Shown piece by piece: positions 34,795 through 48,586 of a DNA stretch of 64,000 bases. The DNA lies in contig JABYQN010000001.1 in the NCBI GenBank assembly GCA_022606135.1, forward strand, positions 3,596,001-3,660,000, in the 5' to 3' direction. The translations under genes were made by a program, and so were the position numbers. This stretch comes from Fomes fomentarius (lineage: Eukaryota > Basidiomycota > Agaricomycetes > Polyporales > Polyporaceae). Within the stretch, counting starts at the first letter, position 1. Every line of letters begins with the position of its first letter. The notes below the pieces were generated by a model, which saw only the letters and a list, made by a program, of their open reading frames with translations, was not told the origin of the DNA and ran no database searches.

Positions 34795-37354
34795 GGCGAG
34801 GACTACGACGATGAAAGCTGAGACCTCTGAGACTGCTCTGAGCGGCAGGCAGGTTGACGTGTCTGCTAAGCAGTGACACAAGTCGCACGCCGCCGTGGCC
34901 TAAAAGTAGATTTCTGTGAAGCGACCTCGATGCAATAGCGATGCCTGCATTCTGCTAGCAGAAGTCGCTGATACATGACTGATATTGAGCGTCGTTAGGT
35001 TGCATGAGAGGAACTGCCGTACTTGTTATACGCGACCTCTCACTCTCGAGCAGGTTCGCTGCTATCTGACTTCTGCGAGCTCGCCCTCGGACCTCCGCAA
35101 GGGGGTAAGATCGTGCCAGCGTCCGTTCATTTGGTCTGGGGTTTCCGATAACCTGCAATTATCGGTACCTTCAGTGATGACGATGACCGAAGCCTGTCAC
35201 GAAGTTACAATATAAGCCCATTACCACATACGCTCCCGGAGAGGGCGAATAGCGGCTGCTTCTGGTCGTCTGTCCAGGGTTGTGGCGAACTGGGTACAAG
35301 CCAAGGGACGCGCCTAAGATCAAGTTGCCACCGTAGTTCAGTAGTATCGAACCAGGCAGATCCCCTTGAGACCTATTTGCTATTTTGTGACGGAGAACAA
35401 TATTGAACGTCACCGTGTTGGCGGGTATCAGCGACAGTAACTACCCTAGTGAGCTGAATTTGGAGTCCCTCAGTCATAATTTGCACACTAGAGTGTATGT
35501 GAGCAGATTGGTAAGTCTATTCAAAGGTCTCTGTAGATGTAACACGGACGGCGCACCTTGTGTAGATATACTGTCACCACCATTCTTCGTGCGACTCGAG
35601 TAGATGAACGAAGAAACCTCGAGAACCGAGTTGTCCAACTTATATTTGCCCTGGTGATACACACTTGCTCCTTCTTTCTTTTAGGACCGGCCGATACCTA
35701 AGCTTCACGTGTGCAACTCGTGCGGTCTGTAGAGTTCATACATCAACTCATCTCGAGGAAAAGCCAGTTTTAATAGGCGATGGAGAAGCCGGTCACGACA
35801 TTCGATAGAGGAAACCGACGACGATGTGAAGATGTGCAGTCGTCCGGCATACCACCATGATCCTGCCTCTTATCGGTCCCAATTACTGTGCTGACAGAGT
35901 TGATGACTCACGGATGGCGGGCCCAGTACGAAGCAATCACTGCTCCGGTTTGCTAGAAATACGTACATGACCGAGTCCATGAGTGGTACCGCGGGTCAAC
36001 CCTGGATGCCAGCCGCGTGAGACAAAGGCAGGGCGGGCTGCAGAGTGTTCTGAGATCGTATACACGTATCCTCCACGTTAGATACTGATGACCAGTTACT
36101 TGCATTGACAGAAGACTTGTCAGAGGTTCTGGGGACAGGCAGCGCCCGCTAGCCGACGGACAGCTTACTTAAGAAGATGAGCCTCTGATGGACATTATCT
36201 CTCTCGTTGATAAAGGATCATGTCATCTTATCTAGTCTTATCTCTGTCCTGAGTTCGATAACCGAGACGCAATCAAGAGACTGAGGCCTCACAGATGGTC
36301 ATGGCCCCCTTACACCATTCATTAGCATTTAATATGCCCTACAGCACTTGTAATCGACCACGGGTGTTCCCAGGAGCGTCCAGAATATCGATGTTATGCT
36401 ACGATCAGAATATGGCCATGGCATGTTCACATTCTGGCTGTTCTGCTTGCAGAGCATGGAGCAGTGGCAATGCCTCGGGTCGTGCTAGTCGTAGCCCAGC
36501 CTCTCCCGCTCGGCTCTTCCAATCAACTTACAGCACGCCCAGGTATTAAGCATAGAAGATAGACCATAATGTTAGCGTCATGTCTGCGCATTCTTTCTGT
36601 CTCTTGCAAAGGGTAATGCTGTAGGATCCGAAGTAGTGAGCACTATGAGTGCTGCGTTCAGACGAGCGCCTAATGCACCTCTGAGGCGCCTGCCCTTGGA
36701 ATCGCACTTGACTTGCAGTCCGCCCTTGCTCGAAATCTGCCCAACAAACACATTTGGAGGTACTTTTGTAACCAACTGCTTGACTTGTTCGGGCTACATT
36801 TTTGATTATCCCTCAGTAATGCCTGATTCTCCACCCATGCACCACCAGATGTCCATAAGCCAGTCAACAAACACAAAATCGGCTCCAAACGATTTGTTGT
36901 AGATCATAGTAAGAAACTATCTGAGGCAATTTGGAGACCGATAAAAGATGATTACGGACTGCAGACATTCATACCACCGACATAGTGAACTTCAGCGTCT
37001 CTTCCTGGTCTCTCCACCATCTAATCTACAATCTGGGTCATTAGATACGACGGCATATCGGCGGCATCTCGGCGGCTTCCACTATCTCCCATCAGCGACC
37101 AGGAGACGCTGGGCCGCGCGCTAAAGGGCATTTGGCAGGTTCTAAGTACTAGTGCAAAGCGCCCCGGCCCGAGGCTCCACAACGGCAACTCGTCATTGGA
37201 CCGCCATCGGACTGGGCAAGAAAATGACTCTGCCTCCTACCACCACCATCTGCCGTCTCCTCGAGGGCGATTAGACTCAAGGTTCGTGCAGCGCGCGCAT
37301 TCTGGTCAGCTCGAGATCGGATAACGCCGCCTGCACATCTCAAACATCGCGACC
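34795..37354. other. Long intergenic region, no supported gene
   Basis: About 2.5 kb. Frames at 34985-35215, 35403-35603, 36295-36549 and 36636-36902 are short, lack domains and do not connect through good splice sites. The right end should contain the promoter of the adenylosuccinate synthase gene; a small run of 'cggcggcatctcggcggc' near 37051-37076 is GC-rich. No RNA gene was recognised. Confidence 0.45.
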
Positions 37355-39077
<1,723 letters not shown>

Positions 39078-39204
39078 ATGTAGTGCAAGAACTTTGTAAG
39101 ACGAGCAAGGAGAGAAGCAAAGTATCGTATGCTTAGAGCAGGTGGTGGCGGTAATTGTTGGCTTATTGTGGCAGCGTGCGACAACATTCCCACGCCACGA
39201 GAGG

Positions 39205-39210
39205 TATAAG
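39205..39210 (+). promoter_or_regulatory. TATA-like box
   Basis: TATAAG, 136 bp before the ATG at 39341. It lies only about 130 bp after the stop codon of adenylosuccinate synthase, so the two genes are closely packed on the same strand. Confidence 0.45.
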
Positions 39211-39340
39211 AGGGCGTGTGACAGCGTGGGCCTCCTCCTAGTCACCCCGTCGTCACAACTGTTACCAGCTCCCCCTCCCCGCGGTCTCCTCAAGCTTGCA
39301 GGCCGTTACTGTCACTGCCAATATACTTTTCATCCAAGAC

Positions 39341-40778
39341 ATGGATCCAAATACACAGCATATCCCTTCAACACCGTCCTCATCGCGCAAGCGGTCGCGC
39401 GAGAACGAGACCCCGAGCCAAAGACACAAGCGGGAGAAAGCAGCAGAACGACAGCGCCGCAAGCGCGAGCGCGACCGCCAGGCGGGTATTCAAAGCAACA
39501 TCCTCGCGCTCTCTCAGCAGGCCCAGCAATTACCCCAGCAACCACCGGTCGAGGTCCCACCACTGCCCGCGCAGCATTCGCCCCAGCAGCAGCAGCTCAT
39601 GCCCGACTACAAGGACGAGGGCCAGATGTCTCCTGAGGAGCTCGCGAAGCGGGACCGCATCAGGTCCGCCGCGCGGGAAAGGCAGCGGAAGCACCGCGCG
39701 CTGGTCAAGGCCCGCAAGCTGCGCGAGCTCGGGCTCGACATGGGCAACGAGATCATGCCGGGCATGGACGAGGTGCAGTACCGGATGAACGCCGAGGGCC
39801 AGTACCAGCCCGTCATGCCGCACGAGATGGCCCCGCATCCCCACCCTCAGCCACACCCGATGCACGAGCCCCCGTTCCCGCAGGGCCAGCCACTGGGCGG
39901 CCAGACGTTCGCGAGCACACTCCTCCTCTCGTTCTCGTGCGCCCCGCTCCTCAAGCAGCATCTGTTGCGGACATTGTCGATGACGAACGAAGAACTTGCG
40001 TCGCTCGAGCCTATCATTGCGCAGGCGTGGGATCATTGGGATCAACAGGTGTGTAACCTCTCGAGCTATACGCTCTATCTGTGTATCCCTGTTTCCCCAT
40101 CCCGGACAAGGCGCATATCGCTCCATGATATAGGCGGCAACAGGGATTTGCCCGAGGTTACACGCCGCATATGCTGCTTGTTCACAGTTCTTCGCAGCGC
40201 CTCATCACTCCAACCACTTGCCTATCAAACCTGCTGACTCGAGCCTGACCTGCCTTTGCCTCCCACAGCGCCGCATGCACTACGCCCAGCACGCCCCTAA
40301 AGCACCCGATGGGTCCGCCCTCGCAGACCCCAACGCCGCGTACAGCAACATGGGCGAGCATGTCGCCCCATACGTCCACGACCCTGCACAAGCCAACGAC
40401 TTTCGGGCCCGGTTCCACCGGCCTCTCGTCGCACCCTCGCCCTTCCGGTCGACGATCGTAAGCGGGTCTGCCCCACCGCAAGACGGACAGCAGCAGCAGC
40501 AGATGTCTGTGTCCGCGCCGCCGGGAGGTGCTGGCCCCTCAGGACCTCAGGTGAACGGGACGGATGCGGCAGTTGCGCTTGCCCAGGCGCAAGCACAGGC
40601 GCAGGCGCAGGTACAGGCTCAGGCTCAGGCTCAGGCGCAGGCGCAGGCGCAAGCACAGGCGAACGAGCAGCAGCGTCCGGTTTCGGTCTCTGTGGCGAGT
40701 GGGCCGTCCATTGATCCCCAACTGGGCCAGGCGAGAGACGAGGCGGCGGGCGTGGCGGGGAAGCTCGAGCGGTCGTGA
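39341..40778 (+). CDS. Basic, Gln/Ala-repeat nuclear-type protein (unknown)
   Basis: Two exons, join(39341-40048, 40269-40778), give 405 residues; the intron is long for this window (220 nt). Two strongly basic segments ('RKRSRENETPSQRHKREKAA' continuing 'ERQRRKRERDR', and 'RIRSAARERQRKHRALVKAR') look like nuclear localisation or DNA-binding basic regions. Gln/Pro-rich and His/Pro-rich stretches lie between them and a helical part ('TLSMTNEELASLEPIIAQAW'). The C-terminal exon has 13 (Ala/Val)-Gln dipeptides. This suggests a transcription regulator, but there is no canonical bZIP leucine heptad or other named domain, so the function is open. The start at 39341 follows a TATA-like box; the frame is open from 39296 without an upstream ATG that looks better. 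Confidence 0.7.
40581..40658 (+). repeat. Coding hexanucleotide repeat, 13 Ala-Gln units
   Basis: Tandem GC(N)CA(G/A) units encode thirteen (A/V)Q dipeptides. Synonymous variation between units (GCC, GCG, GCA, GCT, one GTA) shows it is not a very recent expansion. Confidence 0.85.
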
Positions 40779-41685
40779 GCCCCGGATCGTAGCCGGGTTT
40801 GGCTCTCGACCCCCCGTTCCACCTCTCCTGCGTCGCGGTCCATGCTGCTAGGAGGAGAGGAAACGTAAATGGGGTGGAGTGGAAGGAGGAAGTGGAAGTG
40901 GAAGTGAAGCGTCCATGTCTGAATGGTCCGCCGTAGGGTGTGACCGAGACGTACGTGAGTTTTTGTAACGGTTCCTTGTCTGGACTAAGTGTATGGTTCA
41001 TGAAGCATTTGTGTATGGTATTAGGCGGGGTTTCCGTGAGGGGGGGCTTTTGCTTCTTCAAGCTTAATTCTTGTATCCCGGCCCTATCTGCCAGCATTCA
41101 CCTTACGAATATGGACTGGCTATCGCGGTCGCGGAATTCTGGCGGAAACCCCGAGTCGCACGCGCTAGCGCCGTACGGAGGGTCTACTTATGTATGTTCG
41201 ACCGTACCACGAGCATGGTAGAAAAAGAAGAGGTCAATGGTTGCGCTCACGGCTTCCGTCTCTATGTCTCTATGGGAAGTTTGAACAGTGCAGTAGAACA
41301 TAGGTAAGACTCGACCTGGATGAGACAAGTCACGATCATTCGCGTCCATGTGGTGGTCGGAGGTACCATAACTAGATGACACCACCTTACTGCCAGCCTC
41401 AACTTCACTTAGTAGAACTTTGACTTCAAGGGAGTCGTGACAATAGCGCGCGCCACCGATGGGATGGTCGGTCTCTTCATCAGGAGCCTTCAAGCTTCAG
41501 GAGCACTTCCACTACTGCAGCCTGTCGCCCACTAGCATATTCACCTCCGCCTGACCATCTAAGCCGCTATTTGAGTTCTTATGTAATGATACCTGCAAGG
41601 CGTCTACACAAGGTATATGTTCATCGAAGAGTTCGAAGACGCACGAGCAAGATCACAAAATCAAACACAACCCCCTCATAGCAAC
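40779..41685. other. Intergenic, no supported gene
   Basis: About 900 bp between the repeat protein gene and family pseudogene C. No domain-bearing frame, RNA or repeat was recognised. Confidence 0.45.
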
Positions 41686-42527
41686 ATGTCCACCACTGTC
41701 GAGATCGAGTCTGACTGCAGTGGCTCGGAGTCTGAGAGCTGGCCACCCTGGCAGACCATGTCCAGAGAAGCATGGGACGAGGTAAGCAAGCATCTGATCA
41801 TGCATTGCGCTATACAATGAACGTGGCACTCATACAAAGAAGAAATTCGCGGCGTACGGGGCTCATCTCCCAGGTATTCCGTGGGACAGGTTTCCCATGG
41901 AGTAGTACGTCCGGAAGGTCTACGAGGAGCGAGCACAAGGCGACGAGGACACGCCACTGCCACGTTTCCATTACGGCTAATTGATCTCTAGGACGGAGAT
42001 CTATAAACACGGAAGTGCTGTGTTGAAAGCACCACCCGAAGAGATCCCGATAAACCCTTTCCAGTTACTTCTCCTTGACATCAACAAGGAAATCCGAAAG
42101 GTGCAACGACGCGAAACCCCCGATGACGTCGTTCTCAGAGGTGGTTTCGCTGCCATTGAAATTGACCAGGGAGAAACTATTACGGAAGACGAGGGAAGCA
42201 GGATCTGCTCCATCATAAACACCAACATCCCTTCCACTTGGTGCACTGAAGAACAAAGGCTTATGGCCGAAGCCGCTTGCTGCAAAGTGTTCACGGACTA
42301 CGGCCTTTTATACACTCAACCTGTGGTACTTCGACCGTGATGTTTATAGCCCTGCGTCAGTTGCTCCTGATCTCTGTCGGCACCTGCCTCATACTCATGA
42401 TTTGCGTTCACCCTAGAGTACATCACTATGCGCCTTTCGACGCCGAAGCAGTTGTAGGCTCAGACCTGATGGCACATCTGCCACAGGAGACTCAGAACGT
42501 TATCCGGTGTGGGTTACGTATCTTGTG
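41686..42527 (+). pseudogene. Unrecognised 'FHYG/WYFD' family, member C (stops and frameshift)
   Basis: Exon 1 (41686-41781, 32 codons, the same length as in gene A) ends at GTAAGC. Exon 2 begins at 41840 after AAG with 'KKFAAYGAHLPGIPWDRFPM', and later 'LPRFHYG', 'SRICSIINT' and 'WCTEEQRLMAEAAC'. Two in-frame stops interrupt it, TAG at 41903-41905 and TAA at 41978-41980 right after 'FHYG'. The 'LWYFDRDVYSPA' block (near 42310-42345) is in another frame from the block before it. A last exon after TAG at 42419-42420 reads 'VHHYAPFDAEAVVGSDLMAH' and ends at 42527. Intron positions and phases match the intact members, so this is a decayed copy. Confidence 0.75.
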
Positions 42528-43211
42528 ACTGTCCAAGTGGGGGTTTTGCAGTACATTGCGATGAGTAGATGTACTTACCGCGACTTAGAGAACGTTCATT
42601 AGTCAAGTATGGCACGAGTCACTGTAGCCGTAGGACGCGATTTGCTTTCTATGTGGTTTGATATTACAAGACACACGGCTGTCGAGAAGGACATACGCAT
42701 GATATCGTGCAGCTAAGTATGCTGTTCTAATAAGTATCCAAGGCAGCCGGGCGAACATGAAACATGACCTGCCATGTAGTGCGCGGAAGGGGAGAGCATG
42801 CACAAGTGCAGTGCTTACAGCTCAGAACGCGAACTGCGGTGACGTTAAGATAGAAGTACTTCCTTTGACTGACCCTATAAAAATCATGGAATGCGCTGCG
42901 TTTATGATGTGCACAAAGGTCGTGGAGTACGCTGAATGGCGACGATGGCACAGTCAGCTGGCATTCGGTCCGGAACATGGGCGAATGAGCTGCTCTTGAT
43001 CAAAGAACACATGAAGTACCCATAAGCAGGGGGAAAAGAATGCTGGTAAATGATTGATGGATAAAGGTCACACATAAACATGTAAACGGCACGTCGCGTG
43101 TAAAGGCACCAAGTTCATAGACCACGAGAAGCACTGCTATAGACACTTCTGCAGTCTGCAAGTTTTGACGATTAGCTGATGAACAGTGAACAACTTGAAG
43201 AAGATTGGAGA
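42528..43211. other. Convergent spacer, pseudogene C / RPN6 pseudogene 2
   Basis: About 680 bp, the inverted equivalent of the RPN6-gene A spacer. No supported gene was recognised. Confidence 0.45.
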
Positions 43212-44225
43212 CTTTACCTTTTCATGTAATGAGTCCGCGCTATAGAAAATCGATAGTTTCATCATACGTCGCCGGCTAGCAGCACAGACACGAATGGTCA
43301 GCATGGACACACGCGTTAGATGATATGGGCGACGTACATCTGCCTCTGGCTCTTCAAACCGATATCAGTACCACCGCACCACGTCATTAGTGAGGGCGAG
43401 GATCAAAGACGGACTTCAGTTCCACTGCCTGTCGACCCTGTCAACTCGATGACCGAGTAGGACTCGACTAGCGGAGCAAGCTCGACTGCAGTAGCGTGTC
43501 GTACAGCGCGGAGAGATGTGTGCGGATGGTCGTGTCAGACGATAGCTCTGAATTATGACATGTGTCAATAGTCTTGTACATTTCGAATCACTTGATCAAT
43601 CTTACCTTGCTGGTAGTCTTTCAGCGCCTTGCCGGTGGAGGTCGTCTAGCCGTTCCAAACACATGTACCTATCAAGGGTCGAAGTACTCACAGACATATT
43701 AGTACTCCAGCAAGACATCATCTGGATCTTCCGACTGTTGGGGATGGCGCTGAAGCGATCCAGGAGTGTACGGACTAGCATTTCAGAATCGCAGCGCCGA
43801 GGGGGTGCGAGCACAGAGTAGACACATACTGAGCTTGGCAGTATGTGCCTTCGTGGTCGACGAGACGGACGAGCGCGATGGTGTAATAACTTCCGCAATG
43901 CCCTTCGCGTTAATACGAAAGCAAATTGAGCATGCAGTAGGACAAGGCAGACACACGGACGTACTTCTGGTCTCGATACAATTCTCCGAGCTTCACGAGT
44001 GCACTCTCCTAGTCCACAGATCCACCTCCTCTCTTCCACCCAAGATTTGTGTGTAGAGCGCCACCGTGCGCGCAGGTTCCGAGACCGACTCCGCCTGTGC
44101 CAGGAGCTCGTGCTTGGTTGCCATCGCCAAGGTAGTGCGTATGCTCAGTCACTTAGTTGGTTAAAAGTTGACAAGCAAGATGCAGATATGAGACGAAGAG
44201 AAGACAGACGGCAGAGGTGGCACAA
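43212..44225 (-). pseudogene. RPN6 pseudogene 2 (near full span, introns retained)
   Basis: Reading the minus strand from about 44220, the sequence follows the RPN6 leader ('ctctgccgtctgtc', 'atatctgca.cttgcttgtc'), then an ATG at 44124 with '[16 protein letters not shown]', a shortened exon 2 with an in-frame TAG ('GACTAGGAG' for 'CACCAGGAG'), intron 2, exon 3, intron 3 and exon 4 ('LLDRFSAIPNS'). It then jumps to the end of exon 7 ('KALKDYQQG'), exon 8 ('[20 protein letters not shown]'), part of exon 9 ('EEPEAD') and exon 10 ('PTYDETIDF') with its donor near 43217. Exons 5, 6 and most of 7 are deleted. Retained introns mean a DNA duplication. The leader stops at the start codon of family member D, which points the other way. 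Confidence 0.9.
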
Positions 44226-45199
44226 ATGGCCCCGACTGAGAACTCCGAGACGCCGGTGACCATGAATTCGAAATTGAGCGCTGGTACAAATGAATTTCGC
44301 ACGTACTCTGACTCGCAGATCATACATGCCATGACCATGAACACAGACTCGCAGGTCGTACAGCCCGCGCCAGCAACACCAAGGAGACGCACCAGCACAA
44401 ATTCGGTAACGAAGAAAGTGCGGTTTGCAACAATGCCCCTCCCGCGCACTACGCACCTATCTCATGTGGCAGCAGCTCAAGATCTCTCGAACCCGTGTCA
44501 TGAGCGGGATCCCAAAACTGGCAGGCTAACACAAAAAGCTCATGCCTTGCGTCAACAGGTGTGGTACCACTCCCAGATCATAATGACTTTAGACTGATGG
44601 TCTTCATGTACCAGCGGATAAGGGAATACGCGGAACAGCTCAAACCGCTCACAGACTCGGAACTTCCCCCTCATTTGCGTAGTCTTCATGCCAGTGCTCA
44701 CTTGCATTACGGGTTTCGCATAGCCATACCCCAGGATGAGCATCATGAACGCCAGGTCGAACAGTGGTTGAATCAGCTAGATATCATCAACGGTTTCGAG
44801 GCAAAGTGGACGCTGAATGTAAAGATCGACTACGCCAGAGGACGTGTCCGCAACCACATCCAGTCTAATACCAAGGAAAAGGTGGAACTCCTGTGCAATG
44901 ATCCTGTCTCTGATGGCTACAATGCTACTATCCTCATGGTGACGGTATGCACGAACCACGATGGAATAGCGCACAGGCTGTCCCAGTAACGGACTAGAAC
45001 AGTCCTGGAGCTGATCAGACAAACCCTCAAGTTGCCGGAGGGGACCGAGCCCATGTGGTACTTCGACGAGCGCATCCATGGTGCAGGGTGAGTCTGTTTC
45101 CCGCATTTGTTAGGCTGACGTAGTATCCTCACCACATGGCTGCATAGCGTGCACCACTTCCAACCTTTCAACAAGGAAGATCATGGGCTTGGAAAATGA
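44226..45199 (+). pseudogene. Unrecognised 'FHYG/WYFD' family, member D (divergent, one stop)
   Basis: Proposed exons are 44226-44558, 44615-45087 and 45148-45199. Exon 1 (111 codons) is longer than in other members and unrelated to them. The first intron ends CAG and exon 2 opens 'RIREYAEQLKPLTDSELPPH', aligned with 'RYLEYAEKLPP' of gene A at the same phase-0 position. 'HLHYGFRIA' stands in for 'P.FHYG', and 'EPMWYFDERIHGAG' precedes a GTGAGT phase-2 donor, with the last exon 'VHHFQPFNKEDHGLGK'. One TAA (44987-44989) interrupts exon 2 and I found no intron that removes it. The last exon is shorter than in the others. It is either a recent pseudogene, a gene that ends at 44989, or one with an intron I missed. 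Confidence 0.55.
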
Positions 45200-45718
45200 G
45201 AGGTGGGGTAGAGCGAATTAGAGGCCTTAGATACGCAAGGGCCTTCTAACTTCAGGTCAGGCGGGCGTATGTGAACGTCAGCATGTATGTAGTACTAGTA
45301 CGTCACGCTGGCATCACTCGAACTCATGTGAGCACATCTCAACGACCACCACCGACGTACGAAGTAAATAAAATGACAAGGAAAAGCCACAGTGAGTGCT
45401 CTGATTCCGCAGTAAGGATGTTTGGGAACGGACGAGAAAATAATGGAGTGTGGCAGTCCAAAATCCCTGTACCGAAGTTGAACCTCGTTCTCCATAACTG
45501 CAAGCTAACTGCAAGCTCGTAGATACATAAGGTCTCATAGTGACCCACTCAACAAGCACGCTTCCCTTGCCTCTGTCTCACGCTTCACGGTAGTCGGTCC
45601 GGTCTATGTTTTCAAAAAAGCACTGCCAGCAGCCACTCCCAGGCATTCAGTTGTGCGATATTCACCTCTCAGCATCTACCTCACTCCTGACTCTTCTCGA
45701 CGTCATTATTCTTCTCAG
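45200..45718. other. Intergenic, promoter of family gene E
   Basis: About 520 bp between members D and E on the same strand. Several short overlapping frames show no domain. Confidence 0.45.
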
Positions 45719-46589
45719 ATGAATGAGACATACTCTAACAAATATCCCGAGCTTCCTACCCCCGAGGCGGTACAGGTAAGTATGCCGCCACGTATGTGCT
45801 ATCCAGACTATGACACTCAACCCTGGAACAAGAGAACGTGCGAAGAATATGGAAACTACCTCCCTCCGATTCCTTGGTCAGACTTCCCCATCGATTACAT
45901 CAAGGAGAAACAGGAACTTTGGCGTGGATTGAACTTGTTGACCAGGCGCATGCCGCGCTTCCACTACGGCTTTCTTCTCTCTGGGGAAGAAGTGCACAAG
46001 TGGGGTGCAAGGTTCCGTGGGGACTGGAGGAAGGAGAACCCAGACTATGACGTGCTGACAGCATTCGATATCGAACATGGAGAAACTTCAGGAAAACCCC
46101 CGCCCTTAAATGGGTTCCCATACATACTGTACTATCTCAACGAGGCACTCGCAAAGGAGGGGTATCAACTCAAGTTCGAAGTCGGGGAGGCACTCACAAA
46201 GGATACAGCGGGGGACCCCGCAAGCAAGATCTGCTCAATCATCCATACCGAGAGACCGGAGACATGGAAGACGGAGGAGGAAATGGCGGCGGCAGAGAAA
46301 GTGTGTCGTACAATGCTTGATCTGTCACAGGATCGCCAGCCTATGTGGTACTTTGATATTACCACCAATTCTCCGCTGTACGTTCCTTCTGCAGCTACCT
46401 GTCATACATTTGTACTCATCCGGGTCCCCCGCACTTTCAACTAGCGATCACAAATGGCGTCCCTTTGATCCTGAGCGCGTTGTTGGAGTGGAGCTGCTTG
46501 AAGCGTTTCCCCCGTATATCCAGGACATCATATACAACGGGTCGCAACCGAAGGAGGAGACAGACAACGAGAAAGTGTTCGATCATTAA
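45719..46589 (+). CDS. Unrecognised 'FHYG/WYFD' family, member E (intact)
   Basis: Exons join(45719-45775, 45833-46377, 46445-46589) give 248 residues. The first intron (57 nt, ending AAG) is a multiple of 3 without stops, so it could also be retained. Conserved blocks are 'RTCEEYGNYLPPIPWSDFP' with 'IDYIK', 'MPRFHYGFLLSGEEV', 'SKICSIIHTERPETW', 'TEEEMAAAEKVCRTML' and 'QPMWYFDITTNSPL'. After a GTACGT phase-2 intron the last exon reads 'DHKWRPFDPERVVGVELLEA'. If that intron is not spliced, the frame ends at 46444 and loses the conserved tail, so splicing is favoured. No signal peptide or membrane segment is seen. Function unknown; it is tail to tail with the gene at 46783-48586. Confidence 0.75.
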
Positions 46590-46782
46590 AAGGCATCACT
46601 CTCAAACGCAGATCGAGTGTTCTATTGCGGATCTGTATGGTATACTATAGCAGCGCTATAACACCAGATCGTATGTCCTCGGACACTGGGAGCATGCGAG
46701 TGGTAGTAAAGAAATTGGCCGCGCTGACGCCTTCTGCAATGAGTGTGCATCGTTTCTATGGGAATTTGAACGGTGGATCAGA

Positions 46783-48586
46783 CTAGTATAGATGAGACTC
46801 TAACGCGCATCCGGTGGGGCTTCCTCCATAAAACTGCGTCGCCAGCGCTTTCGCATGCAATGCAAGCGACACGCCGACCTTGATCTGATAGTCGTTGCCC
46901 TCTAATTCGCCCAGGACCCACGAGCTTGCCTCAGCATGCTCATCGACGGCCTGCAAGAGAAGATGGTACTTCAGGCTCGGATGGACATCCTGGCATCTCA
47001 TAGCTTTCCTGATCGCCCGAGGATGATTCAACACGTTAGGTCCGATGCTGATTGCGTAGTGCGCGTACGCGAGGCCCGGGTTGCGTTGAACGACGCGCTC
47101 GCCGAGAGACGCAGCTTTGGTGAACTCCCCCCGCTGGATGAGGTACCACAGCTCTAGGAAGTCTGCAACATCGAGGTCGCCCTCAGCACCCCGGATCCGG
47201 AGAGCTTCAGCACAATGAAGAAGCATTTCCGAAACACGCGTAAAAGGGAGGTCGTGTGCGTCGCTTATAAGTACATACAGGACGAGGCCAGAGTCGTCGG
47301 GAGTGTTTGCTGCAGTGCCGTCCGACGTAGTTGCTTCATTGTGCACGAGCTGGATCTCACCATCAATCATGGCGCATTGGCTGAGAATGATGATATCAGC
47401 AAGCTTGATACCCAAAGTGCACAAGTCGGAGTCTCCACGTTCGAGGCATTCATGGATGCATTCTGGGAAACGAGTGTAGCACTCCGTCGTGAGCGTCGAC
47501 TCGCAGCGTTCGATCCCATACGCGTCTGCTTCCCGCTGCAGGTCCGGCGGCAGCTCGCGCCTCGCTGCTCTCTGAAACACAGTTCGTTTCTGTTTGATAG
47601 GCACTTTACACGATTGCGGAACTTCGGCGAGCTCCAGGGGTGAGTGTATGCGGATTAAGCTCCTGATGGCGATGCAGCGTATGACGACGTTCTTGCTCCG
47701 CGTGAACGCGACGAGAAGAGACAGTAGAGACGGCATGGTCAGGCATTCCTTTGAATAGCGCAGAGTAGCGTGGGAGATGAGGTGGATACCGTGCTGAAAG
47801 ACGACTAGCGAGCCACGATGGTAGCGTAGGGTCTCGACGACTCCCTGGAGGACGGGTATGATCTGTATCTGGGCAAGTAACGTCGGATTGTGAGCAACGT
47901 GGGGCGCTATAACCGATGCGAGTGCAAATCTGAGGATTATCACAGCTGGGATAGCGATTTCAGGATCTCGAAAGTGGTTCTGGTGACATTGGATGATGAC
48001 ACGATGGTGTCGGGACACCTCAAGACGGGCATCGACACCGCCGTGATGAGTAACCAAAACAAGTAGCTTGAGCACAAGCAAGGCGATGAAGGCGTCCCCT
48101 TCTTGTAGGAGTGGAAGCACCTTTGCAACGACTCCTATGTCGCGACCACCTGTGTGTTGGTCGTTGCGGTTATGACTCGTCGTGAAGGTAGTCCTCACCT
48201 GCTGCGAGCAGCTTATCACGGAGAAGTGCATCGGCGCACATCTTACCCCATACTTCCACAATGGTCCCCACCGTCAGTCGATTTCTTAGCTCTCGTGCCT
48301 TGGTATAATATGCATCGAGCGTTGTCCACGTCTCGCTGAATTGCGAATGGACCTTCTTTAGTCCACTTCGTGTCTCCGTGTCTATGAATTAGGGAGAGCG
48401 TATGATCAGATAAGAGAGAAGAAGAACTTGTGGGCGTTGAGGCCACATACCAGGCAATTGCAGATAGTTTCGTACTCGAGAGGCAAGAAGGTCCCACTGC
48501 ACGCCGTTGGGTGGGATATGATTACGCAAATCACCGCATCGAGTAAACTCGGGTACAACGAAGTCGTCTGAGCGAGCTCTGGGCAT
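46783..48586 (-). CDS. Helical-repeat-like (ARM/TPR-like) protein, unknown
   Basis: Three exons, complement(join(46783-48149, 48199-48381, 48451-48586)), give 561 residues; donors GTATGT and GTGAGG and acceptors TAG and CAG keep phase. I do not recognise the protein. The sequence is almost all helical with Leu/Ala-rich repeats: 'VVAKVLPLLQEGDAFIALLV' continuing 'LKLLVLVTHHGG', 'AIPAVIILRFALASVIAPHV', 'SLLSLLVAFTRSKNVVIRCI', and toward the C-terminus TPR-like pairs ('FTKAASLGERVVQRNPGLAY'). This fits an armadillo-plus-TPR scaffold, a layout seen in many agaricomycete proteins that also carry a MYND zinc finger; no Cys/His cluster is present here. A cytosolic scaffold role is a guess. Confidence 0.7.
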
